From an uncultured Roseateles sp. (GTDB lineage Bacteria > Pseudomonadota > Gammaproteobacteria > Burkholderiales > Burkholderiaceae_C), in the NCBI RefSeq assembly GCF_963422335.1, contig NZ_OY729424.1:3534001-3598000 (forward strand): a stretch of DNA of 64,000 nucleotides. The letters run 5' to 3'. Positions 9,509 through 17,931 of the stretch are shown here, piece after piece; position 1 is the stretch's first letter, and each line of letters opens with the position of its first letter. Made by a program: the position numbers and the translations under genes. The notes beneath the pieces were generated by a model that was given only the letters and a program-made list of their open reading frames with translations, had not been told where the DNA came from and made no database searches.

Positions 9509-10800
9509 ACATGAGAATTCAGCCCTCCGCATCCGCGCCTTTCGGCGAGCGTCTGGCGCAAGTGGCCTCCGCCGCGCGAGCCCTGCTGGCCGGCCGCGGC
9601 TGGCGTGCCGGTCGCCATCTGAACAACGGCCGCAACGAGGGTCCACCCGATCTGGATGAGTTGTGGAAGGACTTCAACCGCAAGCTCAGCGGCCTGTTCG
9701 GCGGCAAGGGCGGCGGCAATAGCAGCAACGGCGGCTCCGGCGGTAACGGCCCGAACTTCCAGCCTGACATGAAGAGCGCCGGCATAGGCGCCGGCCTGAT
9801 CGGTGGCGTGGTGCTGCTGGCCTGGCTGGGCAGCGGCTTCTTCATCGTCCAGGAAGGCGAGCAGGCGGTCGTCACGTCCTTCGGCAAGTACAGCAAGTCG
9901 GTGGACGCTGGCTTTCAGTGGCGTCTGCCTTACCCCTTCCAGGCCCATGAGACGGTGCGCGTGACGCAGCTGCGCACGGTCGAGGTGGGTCGCAATGCGG
10001 TGGTGCAATCGATAGGCCTGCGCGATTCGTCGATGCTGACCCAGGACGAGAACATCGTCGACATCCGCTTCACCGTGCAATACCGGCTGAAGGACGCGCG
10101 CGACTATCTGTTCGAGAACAACAGCCCCGATGGCGCCGTGGTGCAGGCCTCGGAGTCGGCCGTGCGCGAGATCGTCGGTCGCAGCAATATGGACTCGGTG
10201 CTCTACGAGCAGCGCGATGCGATTGCCACCGAGCTGGGCAAGTCGGTGCAGGTGCAGCTGGATCGCCTGAAGGCCGGCATCCTGATCGTCAATGTCAATG
10301 TGCAGAGCGTGCAAGCGCCCGACCAGGTGCAGGCCGCCTTCGACGATGCCTTCAAGGCCGGTGCCGACCGCGAGCGCCTGAAGAACGAAGGCCAGGCCTA
10401 TGCCAACGACGTGATTCCCAAGGCCCAGGGCACGGCCGCGCGCCTGCGCGAGGAGGCTGAGGCCTACAAGGCCCGCGTGGTCGCCCAGGCCGAGGGTGAC
10501 TCGCAGCGCTTCAAGAGCGTGTTGGCCGAGTACCAGAAGGCGCCGGCGGTGACCCGTGACCGCCTCTACATCGACACGATGCAGCAGGTGTACTCCAACG
10601 TCTCCAAGGTGATGGTGGACTCGCGCAATGGCTCCAACCTCCTGTACCTGCCGCTGGACAAGCTGATCCAGCAAGCCGGCTCGGTGTCGGCCACCGCGCC
10701 GGTGGTGGTGACGCCGCCGGCCGAGGCCGGCAGCATTCCCGCCACGACCGATGTGCGCTCGCGCGATGGTTCGCGCAGCCGCGACCGTGACGGCCGCTAA
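9505..10800 (+). CDS. hflK: FtsH protease activity modulator HflK
   Basis: 431 residues. A positively charged and glycine/asparagine-rich cytoplasmic N-terminus (GGKGGGNSSNGGSGGNG, about residues 70-86) precedes a membrane segment at about 92-115. A band 7/SPFH domain (FIVQEGEQAVVTSFGKYSKS) and a coiled-coil tail rich in Glu/Lys/Arg (LREEAEAYKARVVAQAEGDS) follow. HflK pairs with HflC in a membrane cage that controls the FtsH protease. Length and order fit the family. The Ser/Arg/Asp-rich end SRDGSRSRDRDGR is low complexity. Confidence 0.94.
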   Translation: MNMRIQPSASAPFGERLAQVASAARALLAGRGWRAGRHLNNGRNEGPPDLDELWKDFNRKLSGLFGGKGGGNSSNGGSGGNGPNFQPDMKSAGIGAGLIGGVVLLAWLGSGFFIVQEGEQAVVTSFGKYSKSVDAGFQWRLPYPFQAHETVRVTQLRTVEVGRNAVVQSIGLRDSSMLTQDENIVDIRFTVQYRLKDARDYLFENNSPDGAVVQASESAVREIVGRSNMDSVLYEQRDAIATELGKSVQVQLDRLKAGILIVNVNVQSVQAPDQVQAAFDDAFKAGADRERLKNEGQAYANDVIPKAQGTAARLREEAEAYKARVVAQAEGDSQRFKSVLAEYQKAPAVTRDRLYIDTMQQVYSNVSKVMVDSRNGSNLLYLPLDKLIQQAGSVSATAPVVVTPPAEAGSIPATTDVRSRDGSRSRDRDGR

Positions 10801-10821
10801 CAGCAGCAGGACTACTCCGCC

Positions 10822-11718
10822 ATGAACCGTATCGCCTCCATTCTTGCCGCTCTGCTGGCCCTGTTTCTGCTGGCCAGCTCCACCCTGTTCATCGTCGATC
10901 AGCGCCAGTTCGCCGTGGTCTATGCACTGGGCGAGATCAAGGAAGTGCTGACCGAGCCCGGCCTGAAGTTCAAGCTGCCGCCGCCGCTGCAGAACGTTGT
11001 CTTCCTGGACCGCCGCGTGCAGACGCTGGACAGCCCCGAGTCGCGCCCCATCTTCACCGCCGAGAAGAAGAGCCTGGTGATCGACTGGCTGGTCAAGTGG
11101 CGCGTCTCCGAGCCGCGCCAGTTCATCCGCAACAACGGCGTGGACATGCGCACCATTGAGTCGCGCCTGAGCCCCATCGTGCAGGCCGCGCTGAACGAAG
11201 AGATCACCAAGCGCACGGTGCGCGGCGTGCTCGCCACCGAACGCGAGAAGGTCATGCAGGATGTGGGCAAGCGCCTGCAGGAAGAGGCCAAGTCCTTCGG
11301 CATCGAGATCGTTGACGTGCGCATCAAGCGGGTGGACTTCTCGGTCAACATCACCGAGTCGGTCTATCGCCGCATGGAGTCCGAGCGCAAGCGCGTGGCC
11401 AATGAGCTGCGCTCCACCGGCTCGGCCGACAGCGAAAAGATCCGCGCCGACGCCGACCGCCAGCGTGAGGTGATCGTTGCCGAGGCCTATCGTGATGCCC
11501 AGAAGGTCAAGGGCGAGGGCGATGCCAAGGCCTCGGCTCTGTATGCCGAGTCCTTCGGCCGCGACCCGCAGTTTGCCCAGTTCTACCGCAGCCTCGAGGC
11601 CTATCGCTCCAGCTTCCGCAACAAGTCGGACGTGATGGTGGTCGACCCGAGCAGCGAGTTCTTCAAGGCCATGCGCGGCAATTCGTTGCCGGCCGCTCCA
11701 GCAGCCCCGCGCAAGTAA
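10822..11718 (+). CDS. hflC: Protease modulator HflC
   Basis: 298 residues: an N-terminal membrane anchor (about residues 5-25, SILAALLALFLLASSTLFIV), then a band 7/SPFH domain with FAVVYALGEIKEVLTEPGLK and a helical tail (ADRQREVIVAEAYRDAQKVKG). It forms the HflKC complex with the product of the gene just upstream and faces the periplasm. The 21-bp gap to hflK contains an AGCAGGA ribosome site. Confidence 0.95.
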   Translation: MNRIASILAALLALFLLASSTLFIVDQRQFAVVYALGEIKEVLTEPGLKFKLPPPLQNVVFLDRRVQTLDSPESRPIFTAEKKSLVIDWLVKWRVSEPRQFIRNNGVDMRTIESRLSPIVQAALNEEITKRTVRGVLATEREKVMQDVGKRLQEEAKSFGIEIVDVRIKRVDFSVNITESVYRRMESERKRVANELRSTGSADSEKIRADADRQREVIVAEAYRDAQKVKGEGDAKASALYAESFGRDPQFAQFYRSLEAYRSSFRNKSDVMVVDPSSEFFKAMRGNSLPAAPAAPRK

Positions 11719-11723
11719 TTGCC

Positions 11724-11924
11724 ATGAGCGCCGATCTGCAGCAGGCGCTGCTGGGCGCCTTCGCGCTGATGCTGGTGATCGAGGGCCTGCTGCCCTTTCT
11801 GAGCCCCAGCAAATGGCGTGAGGTATTTGCCCGGGCGCTGCAGCTCAGTGACGGGCAGATACGCTTCATCGCGCTGAGCTCCATGCTCACCGGCCTGGTG
11901 CTGCTGCTGTTCTTCTGGCAGTGA
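11724..11924 (+). CDS. DUF2065 family small membrane protein (YjeT-like)
   Basis: 66 residues with two hydrophobic helices (about residues 8-25 and 47-65) separated by the charged loop SPSKWREVFARALQLSDGQIRF. This matches DUF2065/YjeT proteins, which commonly sit directly after hflC in betaproteobacteria. Its molecular function is not known to me. It starts 5 bp after the hflC stop and most likely belongs to the hflX-hflK-hflC unit. Confidence 0.85.
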   Translation: MSADLQQALLGAFALMLVIEGLLPFLSPSKWREVFARALQLSDGQIRFIALSSMLTGLVLLLFFWQ

Positions 11925-11962
11925 TGGTCATTGTCAAATCGGGTGGTCCCGCGGCCGCCCGG

Positions 11963-11968
11963 TACAAT
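11963..11968 (+). promoter_or_regulatory. Possible -10 element for hisZ-purA
   Basis: TACAAT, 26 bp before the hisZ ATG. The only TTGTCA nearby is 26 bp upstream, too far for a normal -35 element, so the assignment rests on the -10 element alone. Confidence 0.35.
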
Positions 11969-11994
11969 GCCGTTTTTAACCCCCTCGCATTTCC

Positions 11995-13158
11995 ATGACC
12001 TCTGCTTGGCTGCTGCCAGAGCACATCGCTGACGTTCTGCCTGCCCAGGCGCGCCGCATAGAAGAATTGCGCCGTCAGCTGCTGGACATGGCCCGCGCCT
12101 ATGGCTGCGAGCTGGTCATGCCGCCTCTGCTCGAATACCTGGACTCGCTGCTGTCGGGCACCGGCCAGGCACTGGACCTGAAGACCTTCAAGCTGGTCGA
12201 TCAGCTGTCGGGCCGCACACTGGGCGTGCGTGCCGACACCACGCCCCAGGTCGCCCGCATCGATGCCCATCTGCTCAACCGCCGCGGCCTGACTCGGCTG
12301 TGCTACTGCGGCCCCGTCTTGCATACCCGGCCCGACGGCCTGCATGCCACCCGCGAACCCTTGCAGTTCGGTGCCGAGATCTACGGCCACGCCGGCATGG
12401 AAGCCGATCTGGAGGTGCAGGAGCTGGCGCTGGACGCGCTGCGCCTGGCCGGTCTGCGGGGCGTGACCCTGGACCTGGGCGATGCCAGGTTGGTGACCGG
12501 CGTGCTCGAGGGCGTGAGTCTGGAGCCCAAACGGCTGAGTGCCTTGATTGCCGCGCTGGCGGCCAAGGATGCGGCCGAACTGAGCGCTCTGACCCAGGAC
12601 TTGCCGGCTGCCGCCCGCGAGGGTCTGAAGGCCTTGCTGGGCCTGTACGGCGATCTGACGGTGCTGGACGAGGCACGCCGGGTGCTGCCCGACAATGCGC
12701 TGACCCGCGCCGCTCTCGGTGATCTGCAGTGGCTGGCTGCCCATCTCACTCAAACCCATCCGGAAGTGCGGCTGGGCTTCGATCTGGCCGATCTGCGCGG
12801 CTACGCCTATTACAGTGGCGTGCGCTTTGCGCTGTATGCCGAAGGCTCCAGCGACGCGGTGGCGCGAGGCGGCCGCTATGACGAGGTCGGCGCCGTGTTC
12901 GGCCGCAAGCGTCCGGCCGTCGGCTTCAGTCTCGATCTGAAGGCGCTGGTCGCCTTGTCGCCCAGCGACCCCCTGCGCGCCGCGATCCGAGCGCCCTGGG
13001 GTGAGGAAGCCAGCTTGCGTGCGGCCATACGCCGTCTGCGCGAGCAGGGCGAAACCGTGGTGTGTGTGCTCCCCGGGCACGAACATGAGCACGACGAATT
13101 CAATTGCGACCGCGAACTGGTGAGTGCCGGCGGTCAATGGGTGGTGCGCGCGCAGTAA
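11995..13158 (+). CDS. hisZ: ATP phosphoribosyltransferase regulatory subunit HisZ
   Basis: 387 residues similar to the catalytic core of histidyl-tRNA synthetase (LPEHIADVLPAQARRIEELR, VRADTTPQVARIDAHLLN, GGRYDEVGAVFGRKRPAVGFS) but without the C-terminal anticodon-binding domain. HisZ does not charge tRNA; it combines with the short form of HisG to give an active, histidine-sensitive first enzyme of histidine synthesis. hisG is not in this window. The pairing with purA downstream is typical for Burkholderiales. Confidence 0.93.
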   Translation: MTSAWLLPEHIADVLPAQARRIEELRRQLLDMARAYGCELVMPPLLEYLDSLLSGTGQALDLKTFKLVDQLSGRTLGVRADTTPQVARIDAHLLNRRGLTRLCYCGPVLHTRPDGLHATREPLQFGAEIYGHAGMEADLEVQELALDALRLAGLRGVTLDLGDARLVTGVLEGVSLEPKRLSALIAALAAKDAAELSALTQDLPAAAREGLKALLGLYGDLTVLDEARRVLPDNALTRAALGDLQWLAAHLTQTHPEVRLGFDLADLRGYAYYSGVRFALYAEGSSDAVARGGRYDEVGAVFGRKRPAVGFSLDLKALVALSPSDPLRAAIRAPWGEEASLRAAIRRLREQGETVVCVLPGHEHEHDEFNCDRELVSAGGQWVVRAQ

Positions 13159-13206
13159 GCTGCGCAGCACCTCGCTTTCATCTTTTCAAATCAGCAGGTT
13201 TTCATC

Positions 13207-14541
13207 ATGCAAAGCGAAATCGCGCGTGGTCACAATGTGGTCGTGGTCGGCACCCAGTGGGGCGACGAGGGCAAGGGCAAGGTCGTTGACTGGCTGACCG
13301 ACCATGCCCAGGGCGTCGTGCGCTTCCAGGGCGGCCATAACGCCGGCCATACCCTGGTCATCAACGGCGTCAAGACGGCTCTGCAGCTGATCCCTTCGGG
13401 CATCATGCGCGCCGGCGTGGCCTGCTATATCGGCAACGGCGTGGTGCTGGACCCGACCCATTTGCTGAGCGAGATCGAGCGCCTGGAAAAAGCCGGCGTC
13501 GAGGTGCGTTCGCGCCTCTTCATCAGCGAGTCCTGCCCGCTGATACTGCCGTTCCATGTGGAGGTGGACAAGGCCCGCGAGGCGCTGCGCGAGACCAGCG
13601 GCGCCGGCAAGATCGGCACCACCGGCAAGGGCATTGGCCCGGCCTATGAAGACAAGGTCGCCCGCCGTGCGTTGCGCGTGCAGGACCTGAAGCACCCCGA
13701 GCGCTTCGCCAAGAAGCTGCGCGAGCTGCTGGAACTGCACAACTTCGCGCTGACCGGTTATCTGAAGGGCTCGGCGCTGGAGTTCCAGCCCATCTTCGAC
13801 CAGGCGATGAAGATGGCCGAGGTGCTCAAGCCGATGATGGCCGACGTCGGCTACCTGATACACAAAGCCCATCTGGCCGGTGCCAACCTCCTGTTTGAGG
13901 GTGCGCAGGGCACGCTGCTGGACATCGACCACGGTACCTATCCGTACGTGACCTCGAGCAACTGCGTGGCCGGCAATGCCGCCGCCGGCGCCGGCGTGGG
14001 CCCGCAGATGCTGCACTACATGCTGGGCATCACCAAGGCCTACACGACGCGCGTCGGTTCGGGCCCGTTCCCGACCGAACTCGACTGGGAGACCGAGGGC
14101 ACGGTCGGCTACCACCTGTCCTCGGTGGGGCAGGAGCGCGGCACCGTCACCGGCCGCCCGCGCCGTTGCGGCTGGCTCGATGCCGCTGCACTGAAGCGTT
14201 CCATCATCATCAACGGCATCAGCGGTCTGTGCATGACCAAGCTCGACGTGCTGGATGGCCTGAGCGAAATCCTGATGTGCGTGGGCTACGAACTGAACGG
14301 CCAGCGCATCGACATCCTGCCGCTGGACGCCGACGACATCGCGGCCTGCAAGCCGATCTACGAAACCTTCCCCGGCTGGACCGAAACGACCTACGGCGTC
14401 ACTTCGTGGGATGCGCTGCCGCTGAATGCGCGCCGCTATCTGGAGCGTGTGTCCGAGCTGATCGGTGCGCCGGTGGCCATGGTTTCGACCGGTCCGGGCC
14501 GCGAGCACACGATTCTGTTGCGCCACCCCTATCAGGCCTGA
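13207..14541 (+). CDS. purA: Adenylosuccinate synthetase
   Basis: 444 residues. It joins IMP and aspartate using GTP in AMP synthesis. The N-terminal loop GTQWGDEGKGKVVDWL, the signature GHNAGHTLV, the IMP-binding GTTGKGIGPAYEDK and the C-terminal base-binding region VSTGPGREHTI are all present. The start follows the hisZ stop by 48 bp. A phosphoribosyltransferase gene comes next, so two purine genes are adjacent. Confidence 0.97.
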   Translation: MQSEIARGHNVVVVGTQWGDEGKGKVVDWLTDHAQGVVRFQGGHNAGHTLVINGVKTALQLIPSGIMRAGVACYIGNGVVLDPTHLLSEIERLEKAGVEVRSRLFISESCPLILPFHVEVDKAREALRETSGAGKIGTTGKGIGPAYEDKVARRALRVQDLKHPERFAKKLRELLELHNFALTGYLKGSALEFQPIFDQAMKMAEVLKPMMADVGYLIHKAHLAGANLLFEGAQGTLLDIDHGTYPYVTSSNCVAGNAAAGAGVGPQMLHYMLGITKAYTTRVGSGPFPTELDWETEGTVGYHLSSVGQERGTVTGRPRRCGWLDAAALKRSIIINGISGLCMTKLDVLDGLSEILMCVGYELNGQRIDILPLDADDIAACKPIYETFPGWTETTYGVTSWDALPLNARRYLERVSELIGAPVAMVSTGPGREHTILLRHPYQA

Positions 14542-14580
14542 CCTTGTAACTATCTAGCGATCTCAGACGGAGAAGCATTC

Positions 14581-15102
14581 ATGTTGACTGATGACGGCAA
14601 ACACCTGTACGTGTCCTGGGACGAGTACCACATGCTGACCGAGCGCCTGGCGCTCAAGGTGCACGCCTCGGGTTGGGAGTTCGACCAGATCCTGTGCCTG
14701 GCCCGTGGCGGCATGCGCCCCGGCGATGTGCTCTCGCGCGTGTTCGACAAGCCGCTGGGCATCATGTCCACCAGCTCCTACCGCGCCGAGGCCGGCACCA
14801 TCCAGGGCCGCCTGGACATGGCCAAGTACATCACCCTGCCCAAGGGCGAACTGGCCGGCCGCATCCTGCTGGTCGATGACCTGGCCGATTCGGGCGTGAC
14901 CCTGCGTGCGGTGGTCGAGCGCCTGCGCGGCATGCCGTCGATTCAAGAGCTGCGCTCGGCCGTGATCTGGACCAAGGCCGTGTCCAGCTACACGCCGGAC
15001 TACTACGTCGAGATGCTGGAGACCAGCCCCTGGATCCATCAGCCTTTCGAAGAATATGACGATCTGCGGCCCGACGGCCTGGCGAAGAAATTCGCCGTTT
15101 GA
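14581..15102 (+). CDS. Purine phosphoribosyltransferase, probable hypoxanthine/xanthine type
   Basis: 173 residues. The PRPP-binding signature ILLVDDLADSGVTLRAVVER is clear at about residue 96, and a type I PRTase core surrounds it (ILCLARGGMRPGDVLSRVF). It probably converts hypoxanthine, xanthine or guanine to the nucleotide with PRPP, which fits its place after purA. The exact base cannot be read from sequence alone. A GGAG site precedes the ATG and a strong terminator ends the unit. Confidence 0.85.
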   Translation: MLTDDGKHLYVSWDEYHMLTERLALKVHASGWEFDQILCLARGGMRPGDVLSRVFDKPLGIMSTSSYRAEAGTIQGRLDMAKYITLPKGELAGRILLVDDLADSGVTLRAVVERLRGMPSIQELRSAVIWTKAVSSYTPDYYVEMLETSPWIHQPFEEYDDLRPDGLAKKFAV

Positions 15103-15107
15103 ATTGC

Positions 15108-15137
15108 AAAGGCCAGCACGATGCTGGCCTTTCTTTT
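15108..15137 (+). terminator. Rho-independent terminator after the phosphoribosyltransferase gene
   Basis: Arms AAAGGCCAGCA and TGCTGGCCTTT (11 bp, loop CGA), followed by CTTTTT. It closes the purA-phosphoribosyltransferase unit. Confidence 0.88.
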
Positions 15138-15164
15138 TGGGGCTCACTTTTGCGGAGCCGCAAA

Positions 15165-15200
15165 TGAAAATGGCCAACACTCTCGTGTCGGCCATTTCAC
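15165..15200 (-). terminator. Terminator of the left tRNA-Leu gene
   Basis: Read on the minus strand: AAATGGCCGACAC, loop GAGA, GTGTTGGCCATTT, then TC. One pair is a G-U wobble that forms only in the minus-strand transcript, which supports this direction. Confidence 0.75.
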
Positions 15201-15208
15201 TGGTATTT

Positions 15209-15293
<85 letters not shown>

Positions 15294-15449
15294 ATCTCAG
15301 GAGCCTCAGATTATATACCGGGATTTTCTGGTCGCTGGCAGGCAACAACAAATCTTTGTTTGAATGACTCGACCTTTATGATGCAACGGTGCAAGCAAAT
15401 ACCCCGAACAGACACGATCAAGAACAGCGTCGCTGGCAGTATGGCCAGG

Positions 15450-15486
15450 CAAAAGAAAAAGGCCTGCACTTTCGTGCAGGCCTTCT
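15450..15486 (-). terminator. Terminator of the right tRNA-Leu gene
   Basis: On the minus strand: GGCCTGCAC, loop GAAA, GTGCAGGCC, then TTTTTCTTTT. It separates the two tRNA genes, so the left copy either depends on read-through or has its own promoter. Confidence 0.88.
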
Positions 15487-15492
15487 CAAATT

Positions 15493-15577
<85 letters not shown>

Positions 15578-15630
15578 AAGGTTCTGATCCGAAGTTCAGA
15601 ATTTCTTCAAGCGTTTCAAGCTAAGCTAGG

Positions 15631-15660
15631 ATTCTATCATCAATACAAAAACAAATGCAA
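15631..15660 (-). promoter_or_regulatory. Candidate promoter of the tRNA-Leu genes
   Basis: Minus strand: -35 TTGCAT (15655-15660), 18-bp spacer, -10 TAGAAT (15631-15636). Transcription would start about 48 nt before the right tRNA. Found by eye against the sigma-70 consensus. Confidence 0.5.
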
Positions 15661-15686
15661 GCGGCCCCGCACTCGGTGCTGCACTC

Positions 15687-17921
15687 ATGAGCGAAGTCGA
15701 AGGCGTGGTGCAAGGCCACCGCGATGGTCACGGCTTTCTGATACGCGACGACGGCCAGCCTGACATTTATCTGTCATCGCAGGAAATGCATGCGGTGATG
15801 CACCGCGACCGGCTGAAGGTGCGGGTGATACGCATGGACAAGCGCGGCCGCCCCGAGGGCCGGGTGCTGGAGATCATCGAACGCCGCAAGACGCCCATCA
15901 TCGGCCGCCTGCTGCACGAGAACGGCATGTGGCTGGTGGCGCCGGAGGACAAGCGTTTCGGCCAGGACATCATGATCCCGAAGAACGCGATCGCGACCGC
16001 CACGGCGGGTCAGGTCGTGTCGGTCGAGCTGACCGAGCCGCCGTCGCTGTATTCCCAGCCGGTGGGCCGCATCCTGGAGGTGCTGGGCGAGATCGACGAC
16101 CCCGGCATGGAAATCGAGATCGCGGTGCGCAAGTACGAGGTGCCGCATCGCTTCAGTGCCGAGACCCTGGCCCAGGCGGCCAAGCTGCCCGAGAAGATAC
16201 GCGCCATCGACAAGCGCAATCGCATCGACCTGACCGACATACCGCTGGTCACCATCGACGGCGAGGATGCGCGCGACTTCGATGACGCCGTCTATTGCGA
16301 GCCGATCAAGACCGGCCGCGGCAAGACCGCCTTCACCGGTTGGCGGCTGCTGGTGGCCATTGCCGACGTCAGCCACTATGTCAAACCGGGCGAGCCCATC
16401 GACGAAGACGCCTTCGAGCGCGCCACCTCGGTCTATTTCCCGCGCCGCGTGATTCCCATGCTGCCCGAGAAGCTGTCCAACGGCCTGTGCTCGCTGAATC
16501 CCTACGAAGACCGGCTGAGCATGGTGTGCGACATGCTGGTCAACGAGCAGGGCGATGTCCATGCCTACCAGTTCTTCCCGGCCATCATCTGCTCCCATGC
16601 CCGCTTCACCTACAACGAGGTGGCGGCCATTCTGAGCAACACGCGCGGCCCCGAGGCGGCCAAGCGCGAGGAGCTGGTGCCGCATCTGCTGCATCTGCAC
16701 GAGGTCTATCGCGCGCTGCTGGCCGAGCGGGCCCGACGCGGTGCGGTGGACTTCGAGACCACCGAGACGCAGATCGTCTGTGACGACAACGGCCGCATCG
16801 AGAAGATCGTGCCGCGCACGCGCAATGAGGCGCACCGGCTGATCGAGGAAGCGATGCTGGCGGCCAACGTATGCGCTGCCGACTTCATTGCCGGCAAGAA
16901 GCACCCCTCGCTGTACCGCGTGCACGAGGGCCCGACGCCGGAAAAACGCGGCGTGCTGCAGGCCTATCTGCGCACGCTGGGCGTGGGCCTGGGCATCAGC
17001 GACGACCCGACGCCCGGCGAGTACCAGGCCATCGCCCAGGCGACCAAGGACCGGCCCGATGCGCAGCAGATCCACACCATGCTGCTGCGCTCGATGCAGC
17101 AGGCCATCTACACCTCGAAGAATGCCGGCCACTTCGGTCTGTCCTATCAGGCCTACACCCACTTCACCAGCCCGATACGCCGCTACCCGGACCTGCTGGT
17201 GCACCGTGTCATCAAGGCTCTGCTGCAACCGGGCAAGCGCTATCACCTGCTGTCGGGGCGCATCGACGAGGCGGCGCCCAAGCCACGCCGTGCACCGGCC
17301 GAGGCGCCGCATGTGGTGACCGAGGGTGAGCGCTGGGAGATGGTGGGCGCGCATTGCAGTGCCAACGAACGCCGCGCCGACGAGGCCTCGCGCGACGTCG
17401 AGGCCTGGCTGAAGTGCCGCTATATGCGCGACCACCTCGGCGAGGAGTATTCGGGCACGGTCAAGGCGGTCACCAGTTTCGGTGTGTTCGTGCAGCTCGA
17501 TGGCCTCTATGTCGAGGGCCTGGTGCACATCACCGAGCTCGGCGGCGAGTATTTCCGCTTCGACGAGATGCGCCAGGAGCTGCGCGGCGAGCGCACCGGC
17601 ATCCGCTATGCCCTGGGCGCCCGGGTGCGGGTGCAGGTCAGCCGCGTCGATCTGGATGGCCGCAAGATCGACTTCCGCATGCTGCGCGAGGGCGATGAGG
17701 AGCGCGCCATCACCAGCCGCGCCGCGCGCGACAAGGCCGGCGAGCCACCGGCCACCGCCCAGCAGGCACTGGCTGACGTGCAGCGCGCCAGCCGCGCGGC
17801 CAAGGCCGGCCGCAAGAATGCGGTGGCACGCACGCCCTCGGCCAAGCTGAACCCGGTCAAGGCGGCGCGCAAATCGGCGCTGAAGGGCGGCCCGGAGAGC
17901 CGCACGCGCAAGCGTCGTTGA
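15687..17921 (+). CDS. rnr: Ribonuclease R (RNB family 3'-5' exoribonuclease), short N-terminus
   Basis: 744 residues. Cold-shock-like RNA-binding domains occupy about residues 1-150 (GHGFLIRDDGQPDIYLS). The RNB catalytic domain has the metal-binding acidic cluster DGEDARDFDD at residues 191-200 and HFTSPIRRYPDLLVHR. An S1 domain follows (TVKAVTSFGVFVQLDGLYVE), then a basic Lys/Arg-rich tail. RNase R degrades structured RNA and rRNA. The usual N-terminal winged-helix region of about 80 residues is missing: the frame is closed by TAG at 15627 with no other start. No clear Shine-Dalgarno site precedes ATG 15687. Confidence 0.93.
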   Translation: MSEVEGVVQGHRDGHGFLIRDDGQPDIYLSSQEMHAVMHRDRLKVRVIRMDKRGRPEGRVLEIIERRKTPIIGRLLHENGMWLVAPEDKRFGQDIMIPKNAIATATAGQVVSVELTEPPSLYSQPVGRILEVLGEIDDPGMEIEIAVRKYEVPHRFSAETLAQAAKLPEKIRAIDKRNRIDLTDIPLVTIDGEDARDFDDAVYCEPIKTGRGKTAFTGWRLLVAIADVSHYVKPGEPIDEDAFERATSVYFPRRVIPMLPEKLSNGLCSLNPYEDRLSMVCDMLVNEQGDVHAYQFFPAIICSHARFTYNEVAAILSNTRGPEAAKREELVPHLLHLHEVYRALLAERARRGAVDFETTETQIVCDDNGRIEKIVPRTRNEAHRLIEEAMLAANVCAADFIAGKKHPSLYRVHEGPTPEKRGVLQAYLRTLGVGLGISDDPTPGEYQAIAQATKDRPDAQQIHTMLLRSMQQAIYTSKNAGHFGLSYQAYTHFTSPIRRYPDLLVHRVIKALLQPGKRYHLLSGRIDEAAPKPRRAPAEAPHVVTEGERWEMVGAHCSANERRADEASRDVEAWLKCRYMRDHLGEEYSGTVKAVTSFGVFVQLDGLYVEGLVHITELGGEYFRFDEMRQELRGERTGIRYALGARVRVQVSRVDLDGRKIDFRMLREGDEERAITSRAARDKAGEPPATAQQALADVQRASRAAKAGRKNAVARTPSAKLNPVKAARKSALKGGPESRTRKRR

Positions 17922-17931
17922 CGCTATCGGC

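Noticed and set aside
11931..11968. TTGTCA/TACAAT as a complete promoter for hisZ
   Set aside because: The spacer would be 26 bp, too long for sigma-70; only the -10 element is kept, at low confidence.
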